Shown here in pieces: positions 1-8,867 of a stretch of 64,000 nucleotides of DNA (position 1 is its first letter; every line of letters starts with the position of its first letter). The notes below the pieces were generated by a model. The model did not search any database and was not told the DNA's origin. It worked only from the letters and a program-made list of their open reading frames with translations. This stretch comes from Acidobacteriota bacterium (GTDB lineage: Bacteria; Acidobacteriota; Blastocatellia; UBA7656), in contig JACQDB010000086.1 of NCBI GenBank assembly GCA_016201275.1, forward strand, positions 1 to 64,000. The letters run 5' to 3'. A program made the translations under genes and the position numbers.

Positions 1-72
1 CGCCTCCGGCGCAAAAACGAATTCCCGTGGCGCTCCTACAGGCTAATTTCCTCTGCGCCTCTGGCGCAAAAC

Positions 73-199
73 TAAGGGAGGGGGAAGAAAAGATAATTCC
101 ATAATTCCCGTTGAGCAGCGGTCTCTGACCGCTGGCTAAGGGAGTTGGAAGAAAATAGAATCCCATGTTTCCGGTTGAGCAGCGGTCAGAGACCGCTGG
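73..199. repeat. Tandem ~63-bp repeat with palindromic core
   Basis: Two direct copies (about 73-134 and 136-199) each run from CTAAGGGAG through an A-rich stretch to GTTGAGCAGCGGTC and end in GACCGCTGG. Each copy ends in a perfect hairpin with 8-bp arms CAGCGGTC/GACCGCTG; the 3-nt loop is TCT in one copy and AGA in the other. The same core reappears near 24.9 kb and inside the elements at 33.8 and 42.1 kb. No gene is visible in 1-270. Confidence 0.8.
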
Positions 200-270
200 C
201 TTGGCTCTTCGGTACGCCGACAGCGCAACAACGAAGCGACCGGCAATTTTCAAACCGGCGGGGTAAATAC

Positions 271-300
271 AAAAAAAGCCCAATAAAATCGGGCGATTTT
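271..300 (-). terminator. Rho-independent terminator of the vertex-protein unit
   Basis: Read on the minus strand, GCCCGAT-TTT-ATTGGGC forms a 7-bp stem (one G-U pair) followed by seven T. It lies about 80 bp beyond the stop of the leftmost EutN gene, so that transcription unit probably ends inside this window rather than continuing to the left. Almost the same stem-loop recurs at 57184-57212. Confidence 0.65.
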
Positions 301-379
301 CAATCTTCACACGGAGTGCTGCAATTTGATAAAAATATTTTAGCGGAAATTTTCGGCGGCAGAAAAACGCTGGGAAACT

Positions 380-655
380 TCAAGCGGTCTCTTCAATCAC
401 ATCCACCACGCCGATGATGGCGGTGTCAATGGCCGCGCCGGGTTTGCCGGTTGCTGCGGTCGAAGCCGACCAGCCTTCGCGCACCACAACCACGGTGTCG
501 CCGATGCCTGCATCAACCGAATCGAGCGCCAATAATTCGTCGCCAGCCGTTGAACCATCGGGATTGATGGGCTGCACAATCATAATGCGCCCACCTTCAT
601 AGCGTTCGTTCTTTTGCGTTGCCACAACATTGCCTATGACTTTTGCGAGCAGCAT
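380..655 (-). CDS. EutN/CcmL family microcompartment vertex protein
   Basis: A 91-residue protein of the bacterial microcompartment pentamer (BMC-P) family. Members form the pentameric vertices of protein shells such as carboxysomes and metabolosomes. The family pattern is visible: LAKVIGNVVATQKN at the N-terminus, MIVQPINPDG, ALDSVDAGIGDTVVVV in the middle, and AIIGVVDVIE at the C-terminus. Length is typical (80-100 residues). It lies 94 bp downstream of a second vertex gene on the same strand and is followed by a terminator. No Shine-Dalgarno sequence is seen before the ATG; the spacer carries a TAGTCCG word repeat. No shell hexamer or cargo enzyme is in the window, so the compartment type cannot be named. 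Confidence 0.88.
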   Translation of the reverse strand: MLLAKVIGNVVATQKNERYEGGRIMIVQPINPDGSTAGDELLALDSVDAGIGDTVVVVREGWSASTAATGKPGAAIDTAIIGVVDVIEETA

Positions 656-749
656 TTTATAGTCCGTAGTCCGTAGCTCTTCACCTGTAGTAAAATGCTT
701 TGCACCCTGAAACTGGCTCCTGTAGCCCTTTTCAAGGGAATGCTAAAAA

Positions 750-1019
750 CTACGGGCGAGTAAAAATCGTGTCCACGATGCCGACGATGGTGCAATCGGT
801 TGGCACTTCTTTGGGGTCAAAGGGAAAAGACGCCTCTTTGCCTCTGCACCAGAAGATGGTTTCGCCTACGCCTGCGCCGATGGCATCAATAGCGATCAGA
901 GTTTTGCCAAGGTCTCGCCGTCGCGTATCAATGGGCTGAATGACCAAAAGCTTGCGCCCTTCGAGCGCTTCGTTTTTTGCCGTTGCCACGACCGTGCCGA
1001 CTACGCGAGCTAAGTGCAT
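750..1019 (-). CDS. EutN/CcmL family microcompartment vertex protein
   Basis: An 89-residue second BMC-P vertex protein. It starts MHLARVVGTVVATAKN, has LLVIQPID and AIDAIGAGVGETIFW, and ends TIVGIVDTIF, matching the same family as its downstream neighbour while clearly diverged from it. The ATG at 1019 follows GAGGGGAT, a plausible ribosome-binding site. Paralogous vertex proteins in one locus are usual in planctomycete- and acidobacterial-type compartments, where they may occupy different vertices. The loop between residues 55 and 75 (FWCRGKEASFPFDPKEV) is longer than in the neighbour. It could instead act as a free pentamer; the sequence does not decide this. Confidence 0.87.
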   Translation of the reverse strand: MHLARVVGTVVATAKNEALEGRKLLVIQPIDTRRRDLGKTLIAIDAIGAGVGETIFWCRGKEASFPFDPKEVPTDCTIVGIVDTIFTRP

Positions 1020-1537
1020 TCATCCCCTCAAAGCTTTCGATTTCAGAGCCTAAAGCATCGCGTCTATAGACCACGCTTGTCAAGCAATAGACAAAACGCG
1101 GAGCCTCCTGCACGCCGGTGTTGCCTTCCGAAGGTCCGCCCTCGCTGGCCTCTTCATTTTATGAGCAGCGCTCTGGCTTGGCGGTCTCCAAGCTCGCCTT
1201 TACAGCAACCCTGGCGGTCTCGTATCTATCTTGTTTTTCAAACTGCCAACGGCTTGCGGCCTTGAATTCAGCGGTGTCAACGCTTAATATGACGCCCGGT
1301 ATTGCAAAGCAATAGATGAAGTAGAGCGCTTGGTCGAAACGCTGGCCTCGCGTGCAGAAGAAAAATTGCCGAGATTGATAACCTCGCCCAGCTACTACGC
1401 TGCGTCCGTCTTCCGGTATGGCGCACTTGATTGGGCGCGCCGCGAAACGCGGCGTCGCGTATCGAGCGTGAACCAAGAGAGAAGATTTTTCAGCACCGCG
1501 AAGCTGGGCAAACGATGAGCGGATCGCCGATATAAAA
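1020..1537. other. Intergenic stretch with a dispersed repeat
   Basis: No convincing gene is seen; open frames on both strands lack a ribosome-binding site and recognisable motifs. Positions 1240-1299 (minus orientation) match 15060-15119 (plus orientation), sharing GCGTCATATTAAGCGTTG and TGAATTCAAG, so this is a dispersed intergenic repeat of about 57 bp. Confidence 0.55.
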
Positions 1538-2668
1538 ATGAGTGATTACCAAACTAAACTTGCCAGAGAGAGTCGCAAATGGGGCAACCATCTGCGCGTT
1601 GAAGCGTCGGGAGAGTGGCACTCCTGGCTCGATCATCCGGTGATACGCGCCCATTATCAGGAGCGTGCGCTCATAGATGGAGCGACTTGGGAAGCGTGGA
1701 TCATCGCCCAACTTGACGGGCCTGCCGCTCGCAGTCTTGATCTGGGTTGCGGGGCGGGAGAGAAAAGCCTTACGGTGTTTCGGGCTAATGCGACGGCGCG
1801 CATAGAAGGAATGGACATCAGCGAAGAACGCATACAAGAAGGAGAAAAGCGCCGTCAGGAAGCCAACGCGGCGGGAGGCTTTCGCGTGGCCGATGTTAAT
1901 AGCGTAGCGTTGGAGCCGAATTCTTACGATCTGATTTTTTCCTGTCACAGCTTTCATCATTTTCTCAACCTCGAACACATCATGGCGCAGGTCAACAGCG
2001 CGTTGACTCCGCGCGGGTTTTTCGTACTGGAAGAGTTTGTCGGCCCTACACAATTTCAATGGACGGACGAGCAGATCGCAACGGTGCGCTCCACGCTGGG
2101 CTTTGCGCCCGAACACTTGAAGCGGTTGCGCTGGGACGCCATCAAGGAGTTTGAAGGCCGCCCGACCCCGGCAGAAGTGGAAGCGGTTTCGCCGTTTGAG
2201 GCAATTCGCTCGGCGGAAATTTTTCCGCTGTTCAGAAGGTACTTCGATGTCGAAGTGGTGCGCGGTTTGGGCGGGACGATTCAGCATTTGCTTTACAACG
2301 GCATCATTCACAACTTCGCGGATGAAGAGGGGGCGCAGTTTATCGAAACGGTCTGCAATCTTGAGGATACGCTGATTGATATGGAGATGCTGCCGAGTGA
2401 TTTCATGCTGTTGATCGGGCGCAAGAAAAACTTTGTGTCGGCGGCAGAAGAGCAAGAGGTCTCGGTGAAGCGAATGCTGGAAAGAGAGCGCGAGGTCAAG
2501 TTGCTGCGCCTGCAATTGAAAGAAAAACAGGTCGAGATAGACAACATCAAAAACTCTCCGGGCTGGCGCTTGTTGAGCCGCTACGGACGCTTGAAATATC
2601 GCTACCTGCTGCCGGTTTACAAAATGCTGGGGTTGCGCTCAGACCGCAAAAAGCCGCCAGACCGCTGA
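1538..2668 (+). CDS. Class I SAM-dependent methyltransferase
   Basis: A 376-residue protein with a Rossmann-type SAM-binding core. Motif I is LDLGCGAG at residues 67-74, the acidic motif II follows as GMDISEERI, and the motif IV region reads YDLIFSCHSFHHF. After about residue 300 there is a charged coiled coil and then SPGWRLLSRYGRLKYRYLLP. That tail is often seen at the C-terminus of proteins from glycan and surface-polysaccharide loci (known from families, not tested here). The substrate cannot be read; a sugar or lipid-linked acceptor is a guess. It stands alone, without a clear ribosome-binding site, between the vertex genes and a convergent alkylsulfatase gene. Confidence 0.85.
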   Translation: MSDYQTKLARESRKWGNHLRVEASGEWHSWLDHPVIRAHYQERALIDGATWEAWIIAQLDGPAARSLDLGCGAGEKSLTVFRANATARIEGMDISEERIQEGEKRRQEANAAGGFRVADVNSVALEPNSYDLIFSCHSFHHFLNLEHIMAQVNSALTPRGFFVLEEFVGPTQFQWTDEQIATVRSTLGFAPEHLKRLRWDAIKEFEGRPTPAEVEAVSPFEAIRSAEIFPLFRRYFDVEVVRGLGGTIQHLLYNGIIHNFADEEGAQFIETVCNLEDTLIDMEMLPSDFMLLIGRKKNFVSAAEEQEVSVKRMLEREREVKLLRLQLKEKQVEIDNIKNSPGWRLLSRYGRLKYRYLLPVYKMLGLRSDRKKPPDR

Positions 2669-2890
2669 GGCACAGGGCGTCGCTTGCCAGCGGTTTCCAT
2701 GGGCGTGTGACCGTTGACTTGATCGAAAAAAAACGCGGCGACAGCCAAGAAAATCTTAACGGATCGCCGCGCCACAATCATCAAAACACCCAATAAAACC
2801 CACGTTTTTTGTACTTCAACCAACCGGCTTGAGTCTCACCTTGTCGGTCGTCGCACCACGAATCGTGAAGTTTTATTTTTGCCTTTCCCC

Positions 2891-5164
2891 TTAGCGTATG
2901 GTCAGATGCGGATAGCCGACCGGCTTGGGTTCAAAGTAAGCGAAAAAGGCTTGCTCGAAATCCTTGAGCGAACCGTTCAAGACTTTAATCAACCCCTCTT
3001 GATAGGCTTTCTCCAAAGCCGTGTGAAATTCTTTCTCGCCTTTCATCTCTTCCCGCAGCAACACATCGAGCGCCACTTTGTTAATCGAGATGGACAGGTC
3101 GGCTGCCGCTACATCCTTTTCCGCAAGCTTCTGACCGGCAGGCGTCGCTTCGATAAACTCGGCGATGCCGCTGCGAATCTGTAAGACATAGCCGAGCGCG
3201 CCAAAGCCCTGATCGCCAGTTGCAGGGAACCAGAAGCCTATGGACTTTTCGACTTTCTGTTTGGCGGTAAGTTCAGCGCGCAACCGCATGGTCAAAGAAT
3301 TCACCCACGCTCCGGCAGGCAAAGCGGCAATCGTCACCGGCGATACCAAACCGGCTTTGATGGCTTGGGGCGGTAAGAGGCCTTGCAATTCACGCGCTGC
3401 GGAGATGTACCAATTGCGCCAGTTCGGATTCATCTCGGCTTCCGCCAGTTTGAAAAACGCCTGCGCCTTGATTTTTTTGGCGGCCTCAAACTGCTGCTGG
3501 TCAGCGGGGATTTTGCTATCCAGATAAGCGCGTATGACATTGGTGGTCAACTCGGCAGCCCATTCAAATTCGCCTTTAGCGAAAGCCTCCCGCGCCACTC
3601 GGTTGACGTTTGCGCCGCCCTGCATCAACTGCACATATTTTTTCGCCAACGCGGTTGGCGGCGTCGGGCGTAAATCCACCGGGTCGGCTTGAAACCAACC
3701 CACCGAACCCATGTACAATTCGCGCACGCTCTGCACCAGCGAACCATAAAACGGGCGCAGGTAATCTTTCGGGTCAACATCATTTTTAATCGGTATGACT
3801 TTGCTCAAATCGTTCATGATGCGGTCGTGTTCGCCGTCGTTCAAATAGATGCCTTCGACCAAAGGAGCCAGTTCATTCATGGTGTGGCCTTTGTTCATCC
3901 AGCGTATGGTTTGATCGTGTGTGAACTGTATGGCGTCGCGAAAATTTCGCAGCAGGGTTTGAATATTTTTGGCTTCGCAGATGGGCGGGCCGTGACTCGG
4001 AACCATGCACCACGAATCGTAGGAGCGCAATTTGTCCACGCTGCGAAACCATTGTGCAGGGTTGCGATAACTGGTGCCGCGCAAGCTGTAGAGATTCGGA
4101 AATGACGGCCCTTGTATCACCTCTGCCGACAGCAGCAAGCCTGTGCCGTTGTAGGCATCGCAATTGGTCGGGGCGCTGGCTTGCCCAACTTGATTCAATT
4201 GATCCGGCACAAAGCCCGACAATTCGTCTTCCGTTTCGCTCGGCACATAAATCAATTTCATCTGCACACCGGCGGCGGTGAGGCACATTTGATTATTGAA
4301 GGTGCGCGAAGGCATACGATAACCCGGCAGGTAAGGCGGATTGTTGGTCTCCTGCATTCCTATGCCGTCGTTGACATGATTGAGGGGAATGAAACTGCCG
4401 TACATATATCCCGACCGCGCATTGATGATCGTGCCGGTGACGGTCGCCGTGGTGCTGACGCCATCGTTGATTTTGTACTGCCCGATGACGGCTACGCAAT
4501 CGGGGTTTTGGGCGTCAATGTTGTAGTAATCGTCGGCTCCTGCGACTTCCGGGTTAGCCGGTTTACAGGGCGGATTGCTTGCCACTTCCAGATAACCCAG
4601 CACGCCTGCCGTGTGGTCTATGTGATTGTGGGTGTAGATAATCGCTTTGATGGGAAGGCGCGGAGGCGGCACGCCTTTCGACGGGTCGCCTTTGGGCAGT
4701 ATGCCGCGTTCGCGGAAGGCATCGAGCGCTTCTTTGACCGCGCCGGGATTGCCCAAGGTATCCACGATGATGATTTCGCGCTGCCCGGTTTTGGCATCCA
4801 CTTTTGGGCCTTTAATCAAAATGGTGTTGGCCAGATCATAACCGACAGCGCTGTAGATGTCGTAATTGAGTCTGGCGGGAAATTGCGCCAGCGGCTGATG
4901 GTCGGTCTTCAAGTCGTAAATCTTTTTCGGCGTAAACCATTTCGAATGACCTTGCAGCAAAGGGTTGACCGGGACGGTTGGTTCGGGGTTGTGTTCCGGC
5001 GCGTATTTGTCCTGCGCGGCGGCAGTGACGCACCACAGCAACAGGAGCAGCGCGCTGTTGATGACAAGCGACCAGGCGCTCCGAGTCGGCCACGACCGGC
5101 GCGATAATGCGCCCGACGAAGCCCCAACTAATGGCGCGGGTCGGGTGAGGATGTTGAAGAGCAT
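2891..5164 (-). CDS. Alkylsulfatase-type MBL-fold hydrolase (SdsA1/BDS1-like)
   Basis: A 757-residue exported enzyme. The N-terminus carries a hydrophobic segment (SALLLLLWCVTAAAQ, about residues 37-51). The metal-binding motif THNHIDHTAG is at 178-187, the alkylsulfatase form of HxHxDH. Architecture fits the type III linear alkylsulfatase family: MBL catalytic domain, helical dimerisation domain (about 400-610) and a C-terminal SCP2-like domain (about 620-757). Family members hydrolyse primary or secondary alkyl sulfates with two zinc ions. The start has an ideal AAAGGAG seven bases upstream. The leader before the gene resembles that of the VOC gene at 23.0 kb. Substrate is inferred from family only. 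Confidence 0.85.
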   Translation of the reverse strand: MLFNILTRPAPLVGASSGALSRRSWPTRSAWSLVINSALLLLLWCVTAAAQDKYAPEHNPEPTVPVNPLLQGHSKWFTPKKIYDLKTDHQPLAQFPARLNYDIYSAVGYDLANTILIKGPKVDAKTGQREIIIVDTLGNPGAVKEALDAFRERGILPKGDPSKGVPPPRLPIKAIIYTHNHIDHTAGVLGYLEVASNPPCKPANPEVAGADDYYNIDAQNPDCVAVIGQYKINDGVSTTATVTGTIINARSGYMYGSFIPLNHVNDGIGMQETNNPPYLPGYRMPSRTFNNQMCLTAAGVQMKLIYVPSETEDELSGFVPDQLNQVGQASAPTNCDAYNGTGLLLSAEVIQGPSFPNLYSLRGTSYRNPAQWFRSVDKLRSYDSWCMVPSHGPPICEAKNIQTLLRNFRDAIQFTHDQTIRWMNKGHTMNELAPLVEGIYLNDGEHDRIMNDLSKVIPIKNDVDPKDYLRPFYGSLVQSVRELYMGSVGWFQADPVDLRPTPPTALAKKYVQLMQGGANVNRVAREAFAKGEFEWAAELTTNVIRAYLDSKIPADQQQFEAAKKIKAQAFFKLAEAEMNPNWRNWYISAARELQGLLPPQAIKAGLVSPVTIAALPAGAWVNSLTMRLRAELTAKQKVEKSIGFWFPATGDQGFGALGYVLQIRSGIAEFIEATPAGQKLAEKDVAAADLSISINKVALDVLLREEMKGEKEFHTALEKAYQEGLIKVLNGSLKDFEQAFFAYFEPKPVGYPHLTIR

Positions 5165-5692
5165 AGCATTTCTCCTTTGGTCAAAATTCTGGTTATGAGT
5201 TGAGCAAGTTCAGGCGCAGTCTTTGCCCGACTTGTGCGATTGTCTGTGCGACCCAGGCTCCTTGATCGGCGACCCGCAAAAGGCAAAAGGCAAAAAGCGC
5301 AGTCGCTGATCTGCCGACTTTTTCCCCGCAGGCTTTTGCTCAGGCGCTGGTGCAATGCTGAATAGACCTCAGCAGCAGAGCCTCAGTTTACGCTGCAAGC
5401 GCGGGCGCTGTCTTGATGTTATTACGCGCTTTTGTGATGAAGTTGTGATGTGTCCGATGACGAAAAACCATAGGGATGAATTGGTGCGGTGAATTCCCAT
5501 TGGAGCAGGCGTATGCAGCAGATGGAGACCGCTGCTCCGTGCCTCTTTGCAGCACCAGACGCCTTTAGACTTTTCCGCCTGCCCAGACTTCCTAGACGTT
5601 GAAGACTGCGCGGTTGTAGAATGCGTTGCGTTGCAGCAGCAGCAGAGAGCAAGACCGCAACCATCTCTTCAATAACCCAAAGGAGGCTCTTT

Positions 5693-7951
5693 ATGTCCGC
5701 GTTTTCTCGCGTCAGAACTCACTTATCAATAGCCCTTCTCGTGGTGTTGGCGTTGTCGTTTGCGCCACTCACTGCGCCGACTTTTACGGCACAGGCCGCT
5801 ACCAGTTTCGCCAAAGCGGAACGGCTGGCGCGTTCCGTGACCATCTACCGCGACACCTACGGCGTGCCGCACGTCTTTGGAACAACCGACGCGAGTTGCG
5901 TGTTCGGCTATCTGTACGCTCAGGCCGAAGATAATTTCTGGCAGGTCGAAGATAACTACATCTGCTCTTTGGGACGCGCCGCTGAAGTTTATGGGGAAAG
6001 CAAATTGGCGCAGGACTTGATCAATCACGCGCTGGAAATTCCCAAACTTGCCAAAGCCGAATATATGCACTCGACGCCGAAAGTCAAAGAGCTTTGCGTT
6101 GCGGCTGCCGACGGACTGAACTATTTTCTATTGAAGAATCCGCACATCAAACCGCGCCTCATCACCCAATTTGAACCGTGGATGATATTCGCTTTCAATC
6201 GCTATGCGTTGTATCAAAGCTTCATCTTCGGTAAATCGGGCTTGCGCGCCGACGAAATTAAAACCGCTGTGCGCGATGCCGAAGCCAACACCCCTGCCGC
6301 CACTTCAACGGCTTCGCTGAACGACTTGCACGAAAAATCTTTAACCGATGAAAGCGACCCGGAAAATTTGCTTGGCTCGAATATGTGGGCGGTGACGTCC
6401 GCCAAAAGCAGCACCGGTCATGCGCTGCTGTTCATCAATCCGCATCAACCGTTCTTCGGCGTCGGCCAATGGTACGAAGGCCATCTGCACAGCAACGAAG
6501 GGTGGAATTTATCCGGCGCGTCGTTTTACGGTTCCCCTTTTCCGACCATCGGTCACAATGCGACGCTGGGTTGGAGTCACACGGTCAACGACCCGGACAT
6601 CACCGATGTGTGGGCGGAAAAATTCGACGACCCGAAAAACCCTATGGCTTATCGTTACGGCGATTCATATAAAACCGCTGCCGAGTGGAGCGATACGCTC
6701 AAAATAAAAACGGCGAACGGCGTGGACACCAAAACTTATAAATTCCGCAAGACGCATCACGGCCCGATTCTGTCGGTGCGAAAGGGCGTCGCCTTGGCCT
6801 TGAAAATGGCGCGCCTAGAAGAAGGCGGCATGATTGACGAGTGGTACGCTATGGGCAAAGCGCGGGACGTTGCCGAATTCAAAAAAGTCATGTCACGCGA
6901 TGCCATTCCGATGTTCAACGCGGCGGCAGCAGACAGCAAAGGCAATATCTTTTATGTCTATAACGGCGCGGTGCCGCGTCGTTCGACGAAGTTCGATTGG
7001 ACGAAGCCTGTGGATGGTAGCAATCCCGAAACCGAATGGCAGGGCTATCATGCGTTTGAAGAGTTGCCGCAGTTGACGAATCCACCCACCAACTATGTGC
7101 AGAACTGCAATCAAACGCCGTTCACCACGACCACCGACGGCAACCCCGAAGTCGCCCAGTTCCCTGAATACATGACCCGCGAACACGACAACGCCCGCGC
7201 CAAAATGTCGCGCCGAATTTTATCGAACCCCGCGAAGTTCTCTTTTGATGATTGGGCGAAAGCCGGTTGGGACACGCACCTATTGGAATCGGAAACCGCG
7301 ATCCCTGAACTGGTCGCCGAGTGGGAAAAGTTGAAAGCCGTGGACAGCGCACGCGCCGATAAATTGAGCGCCGTGATTGCCGAATTGAAAGCCTTCAATC
7401 ACCTCTCGACTACCGACTCGAAGGCGATGACGGTGTTTGCCTTGTGGTTCTACGGCATGATGCAGAATCGCAGCAAAGACGAATGGCAGCGCATCAAAGT
7501 TCTGGAGAACACCATTAAAGATTTAGAGCGCGATTGGGGCACCTGGCAAGTGGCCTGGGGCGAATTCAATCGCCTGCAAAAGATTCAATCGGGCGGCGAG
7601 TTGGAAGCCTTCAGCGACGCCAGAAAAAGCTTACCGATAGCGGGCGCGCCGGGTTGGTTGGGCATCATCAACAATTTTTATGCGCGCCCGGAGAAAGGCC
7701 AGAAGCGACGTTATGGAGTGGTCGGGACTTCGTTTGTCAGCGTCGTCGAATTCGGCCCACAAGTGCAGGCGCGTTCGACTCTGGTGATGAGTGAAAACGC
7801 CGATCCGAATTCGCCGAATTATTATGACCAGTGCGAACTGTACGCCAAACGCGAATTCAAACCGGCGTGGTTTACGCTGGCAGACATCAAGGCCAACAGC
7901 AAGCGCGTTTATCATCCCGGCGAAGCAGCGGTAATGAAGAAAGGCGCTTGA
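5693..7951 (+). CDS. Penicillin-acylase family (S45) Ntn hydrolase
   Basis: A 752-residue precursor of the N-terminal-nucleophile amidohydrolases that cleave N-acyl bonds (beta-lactams, acyl-homoserine lactones and similar). A signal peptide covers about residues 1-36 and ends near AQA. The alpha-chain motif TIYRDTYGVPHVFG follows, then a spacer, and then GSNMWAV with Ser229, the expected self-cleavage site and nucleophile of the beta chain. SHTVNDPDITDVW fits the conserved beta-chain core. The start was placed at the ATG at 5693 because AAAGGAGG lies seven bases upstream; an in-frame extension from 5621 lacks this. Periplasmic location is inferred. The acyl specificity is not readable. Confidence 0.88.
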   Translation: MSAFSRVRTHLSIALLVVLALSFAPLTAPTFTAQAATSFAKAERLARSVTIYRDTYGVPHVFGTTDASCVFGYLYAQAEDNFWQVEDNYICSLGRAAEVYGESKLAQDLINHALEIPKLAKAEYMHSTPKVKELCVAAADGLNYFLLKNPHIKPRLITQFEPWMIFAFNRYALYQSFIFGKSGLRADEIKTAVRDAEANTPAATSTASLNDLHEKSLTDESDPENLLGSNMWAVTSAKSSTGHALLFINPHQPFFGVGQWYEGHLHSNEGWNLSGASFYGSPFPTIGHNATLGWSHTVNDPDITDVWAEKFDDPKNPMAYRYGDSYKTAAEWSDTLKIKTANGVDTKTYKFRKTHHGPILSVRKGVALALKMARLEEGGMIDEWYAMGKARDVAEFKKVMSRDAIPMFNAAAADSKGNIFYVYNGAVPRRSTKFDWTKPVDGSNPETEWQGYHAFEELPQLTNPPTNYVQNCNQTPFTTTTDGNPEVAQFPEYMTREHDNARAKMSRRILSNPAKFSFDDWAKAGWDTHLLESETAIPELVAEWEKLKAVDSARADKLSAVIAELKAFNHLSTTDSKAMTVFALWFYGMMQNRSKDEWQRIKVLENTIKDLERDWGTWQVAWGEFNRLQKIQSGGELEAFSDARKSLPIAGAPGWLGIINNFYARPEKGQKRRYGVVGTSFVSVVEFGPQVQARSTLVMSENADPNSPNYYDQCELYAKREFKPAWFTLADIKANSKRVYHPGEAAVMKKGA

Positions 7952-7992
7952 TTTCGCGGTGGTGTGTTTGCGGCGGTGCTGCTTTGATGTGC

Positions 7993-8110
7993 GGCGCGGG
8001 CTTGCCCCGCCGAAAACGGTGCCTCACTTACTCGCGGGGCTACGCCCCAGTTGGCGGCGTAGCCGCCAAAAGCGAGCGCCAATCTACGCGGAAAGGCTCG
8101 GCCTTTCCGC
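7993..8110. repeat. Cluster of four REP-like hairpins
   Basis: Four short palindromes follow the acylase gene: 7993-8011 (GGCGCGGGC arm), 8034-8048 (GGGGCTACGCCCC), 8053-8067 (GGCGGCGTAGCCGCC) and 8088-8110 (GCGGAAAGGC arm). The GGC-T/A-CGCC type cores suggest a REP-like array. The last ends 77 bp before the next gene. No T-run follows, so a simple terminator is unlikely. Confidence 0.6.
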
Positions 8111-8186
8111 ACCTCAAAGCGGCACCGCCGCCAGAAGAAGGTGCGTAGAAACGAATGACCGACTACGCTTCCAGTTGGCTTGATTT

Positions 8187-8618
8187 ATGAATCCTGAACG
8201 CGAAACTCGAACCCTGCTTCCCTGCCCTGACTGCGAACGTCGGTGTTCGCCTGCGGCGCGAGCCTGTCCCAATTGCGGCAGGCCGCTTGCCGAAGCGTCG
8301 CTTGATGACGCGCCGTTGCATGACAAAATGATTGACCAGATTATGCTGCATTCTTCGCTGAAGACGGGAATGTGTTTGACCTTACTGGGATTGATAAAAG
8401 TCGTCGAAGGCGTCAAACGCACCAGCGTCTTTTCCGATGAAGCGCTGGCGGTGACGGCCTTCGGTTTTCTGCTGGCCAGCATCGTTTCGTACCTGGCTTT
8501 GAAAGACCGCAATATAGAACGTCGGCGCAGGAAAGTGAAAATCAGCGACCTGCTTTTTTCCATCGCGCTTGGTTTATTGGCCGTGGTTTGCGGCGTCGTC
8601 GCCATCGAAATGTTTTGA
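8187..8618 (+). CDS. Small zinc-ribbon membrane protein, function unknown
   Basis: A 143-residue protein. The N-terminus has a double-CxxC zinc ribbon: CPDC at about residues 13-16 and CPNCG at about 27-31, with an extra Cys between. Hydrophobic segments at about 57-70, 86-106 and 121-141 suggest two or three membrane helices, with the charged KDRNIERRRRKVK loop facing the cytoplasm. The protein is not recognised beyond this. Zinc ribbon plus membrane helices is common among small acidobacterial membrane proteins of unknown role. It lies in the same direction as the downstream cytochrome but 249 bp away, so co-transcription is uncertain. Confidence 0.68.
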   Translation: MNPERETRTLLPCPDCERRCSPAARACPNCGRPLAEASLDDAPLHDKMIDQIMLHSSLKTGMCLTLLGLIKVVEGVKRTSVFSDEALAVTAFGFLLASIVSYLALKDRNIERRRRKVKISDLLFSIALGLLAVVCGVVAIEMF

Positions 8619-8867
8619 ACGCGCTTGCCTTTCCCCCTGGTCGAAAAGCGCAAAGCGCCGTACCTTCACATTGTTCGCGTCACAGATTCACCATGATTTG
8701 ACTCATTCACACCGAGTCAGTCGCTAGGTTCACAAACTATTTTCGCAGCACCCCGGTTCCGTTTTCATAACAGCGGTTCGGTTTTTCGTAGCCCCCCGTC
8801 GCGACTTCCGAATCATTCGCGTTTCACCATTGCCCTCACCGTCGCGCCTTTCAAAGGAGGATTCGCC

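Noticed and set aside
1159-1476. 105-codon frame upstream of the vertex genes
   Set aside because: It runs through a dispersed repeat, and no ribosome-binding site or family motif is visible.
1490-2515. 341-codon minus-strand frame opposite the methyltransferase gene
   Set aside because: The plus strand encodes clear SAM-binding motifs; the antisense product has no recognisable feature.
4112-5107. Long plus-strand frame opposite the alkylsulfatase gene
   Set aside because: It is antisense to a protein with an intact zinc motif and a strong start; the GC-rich third positions explain the open frame.
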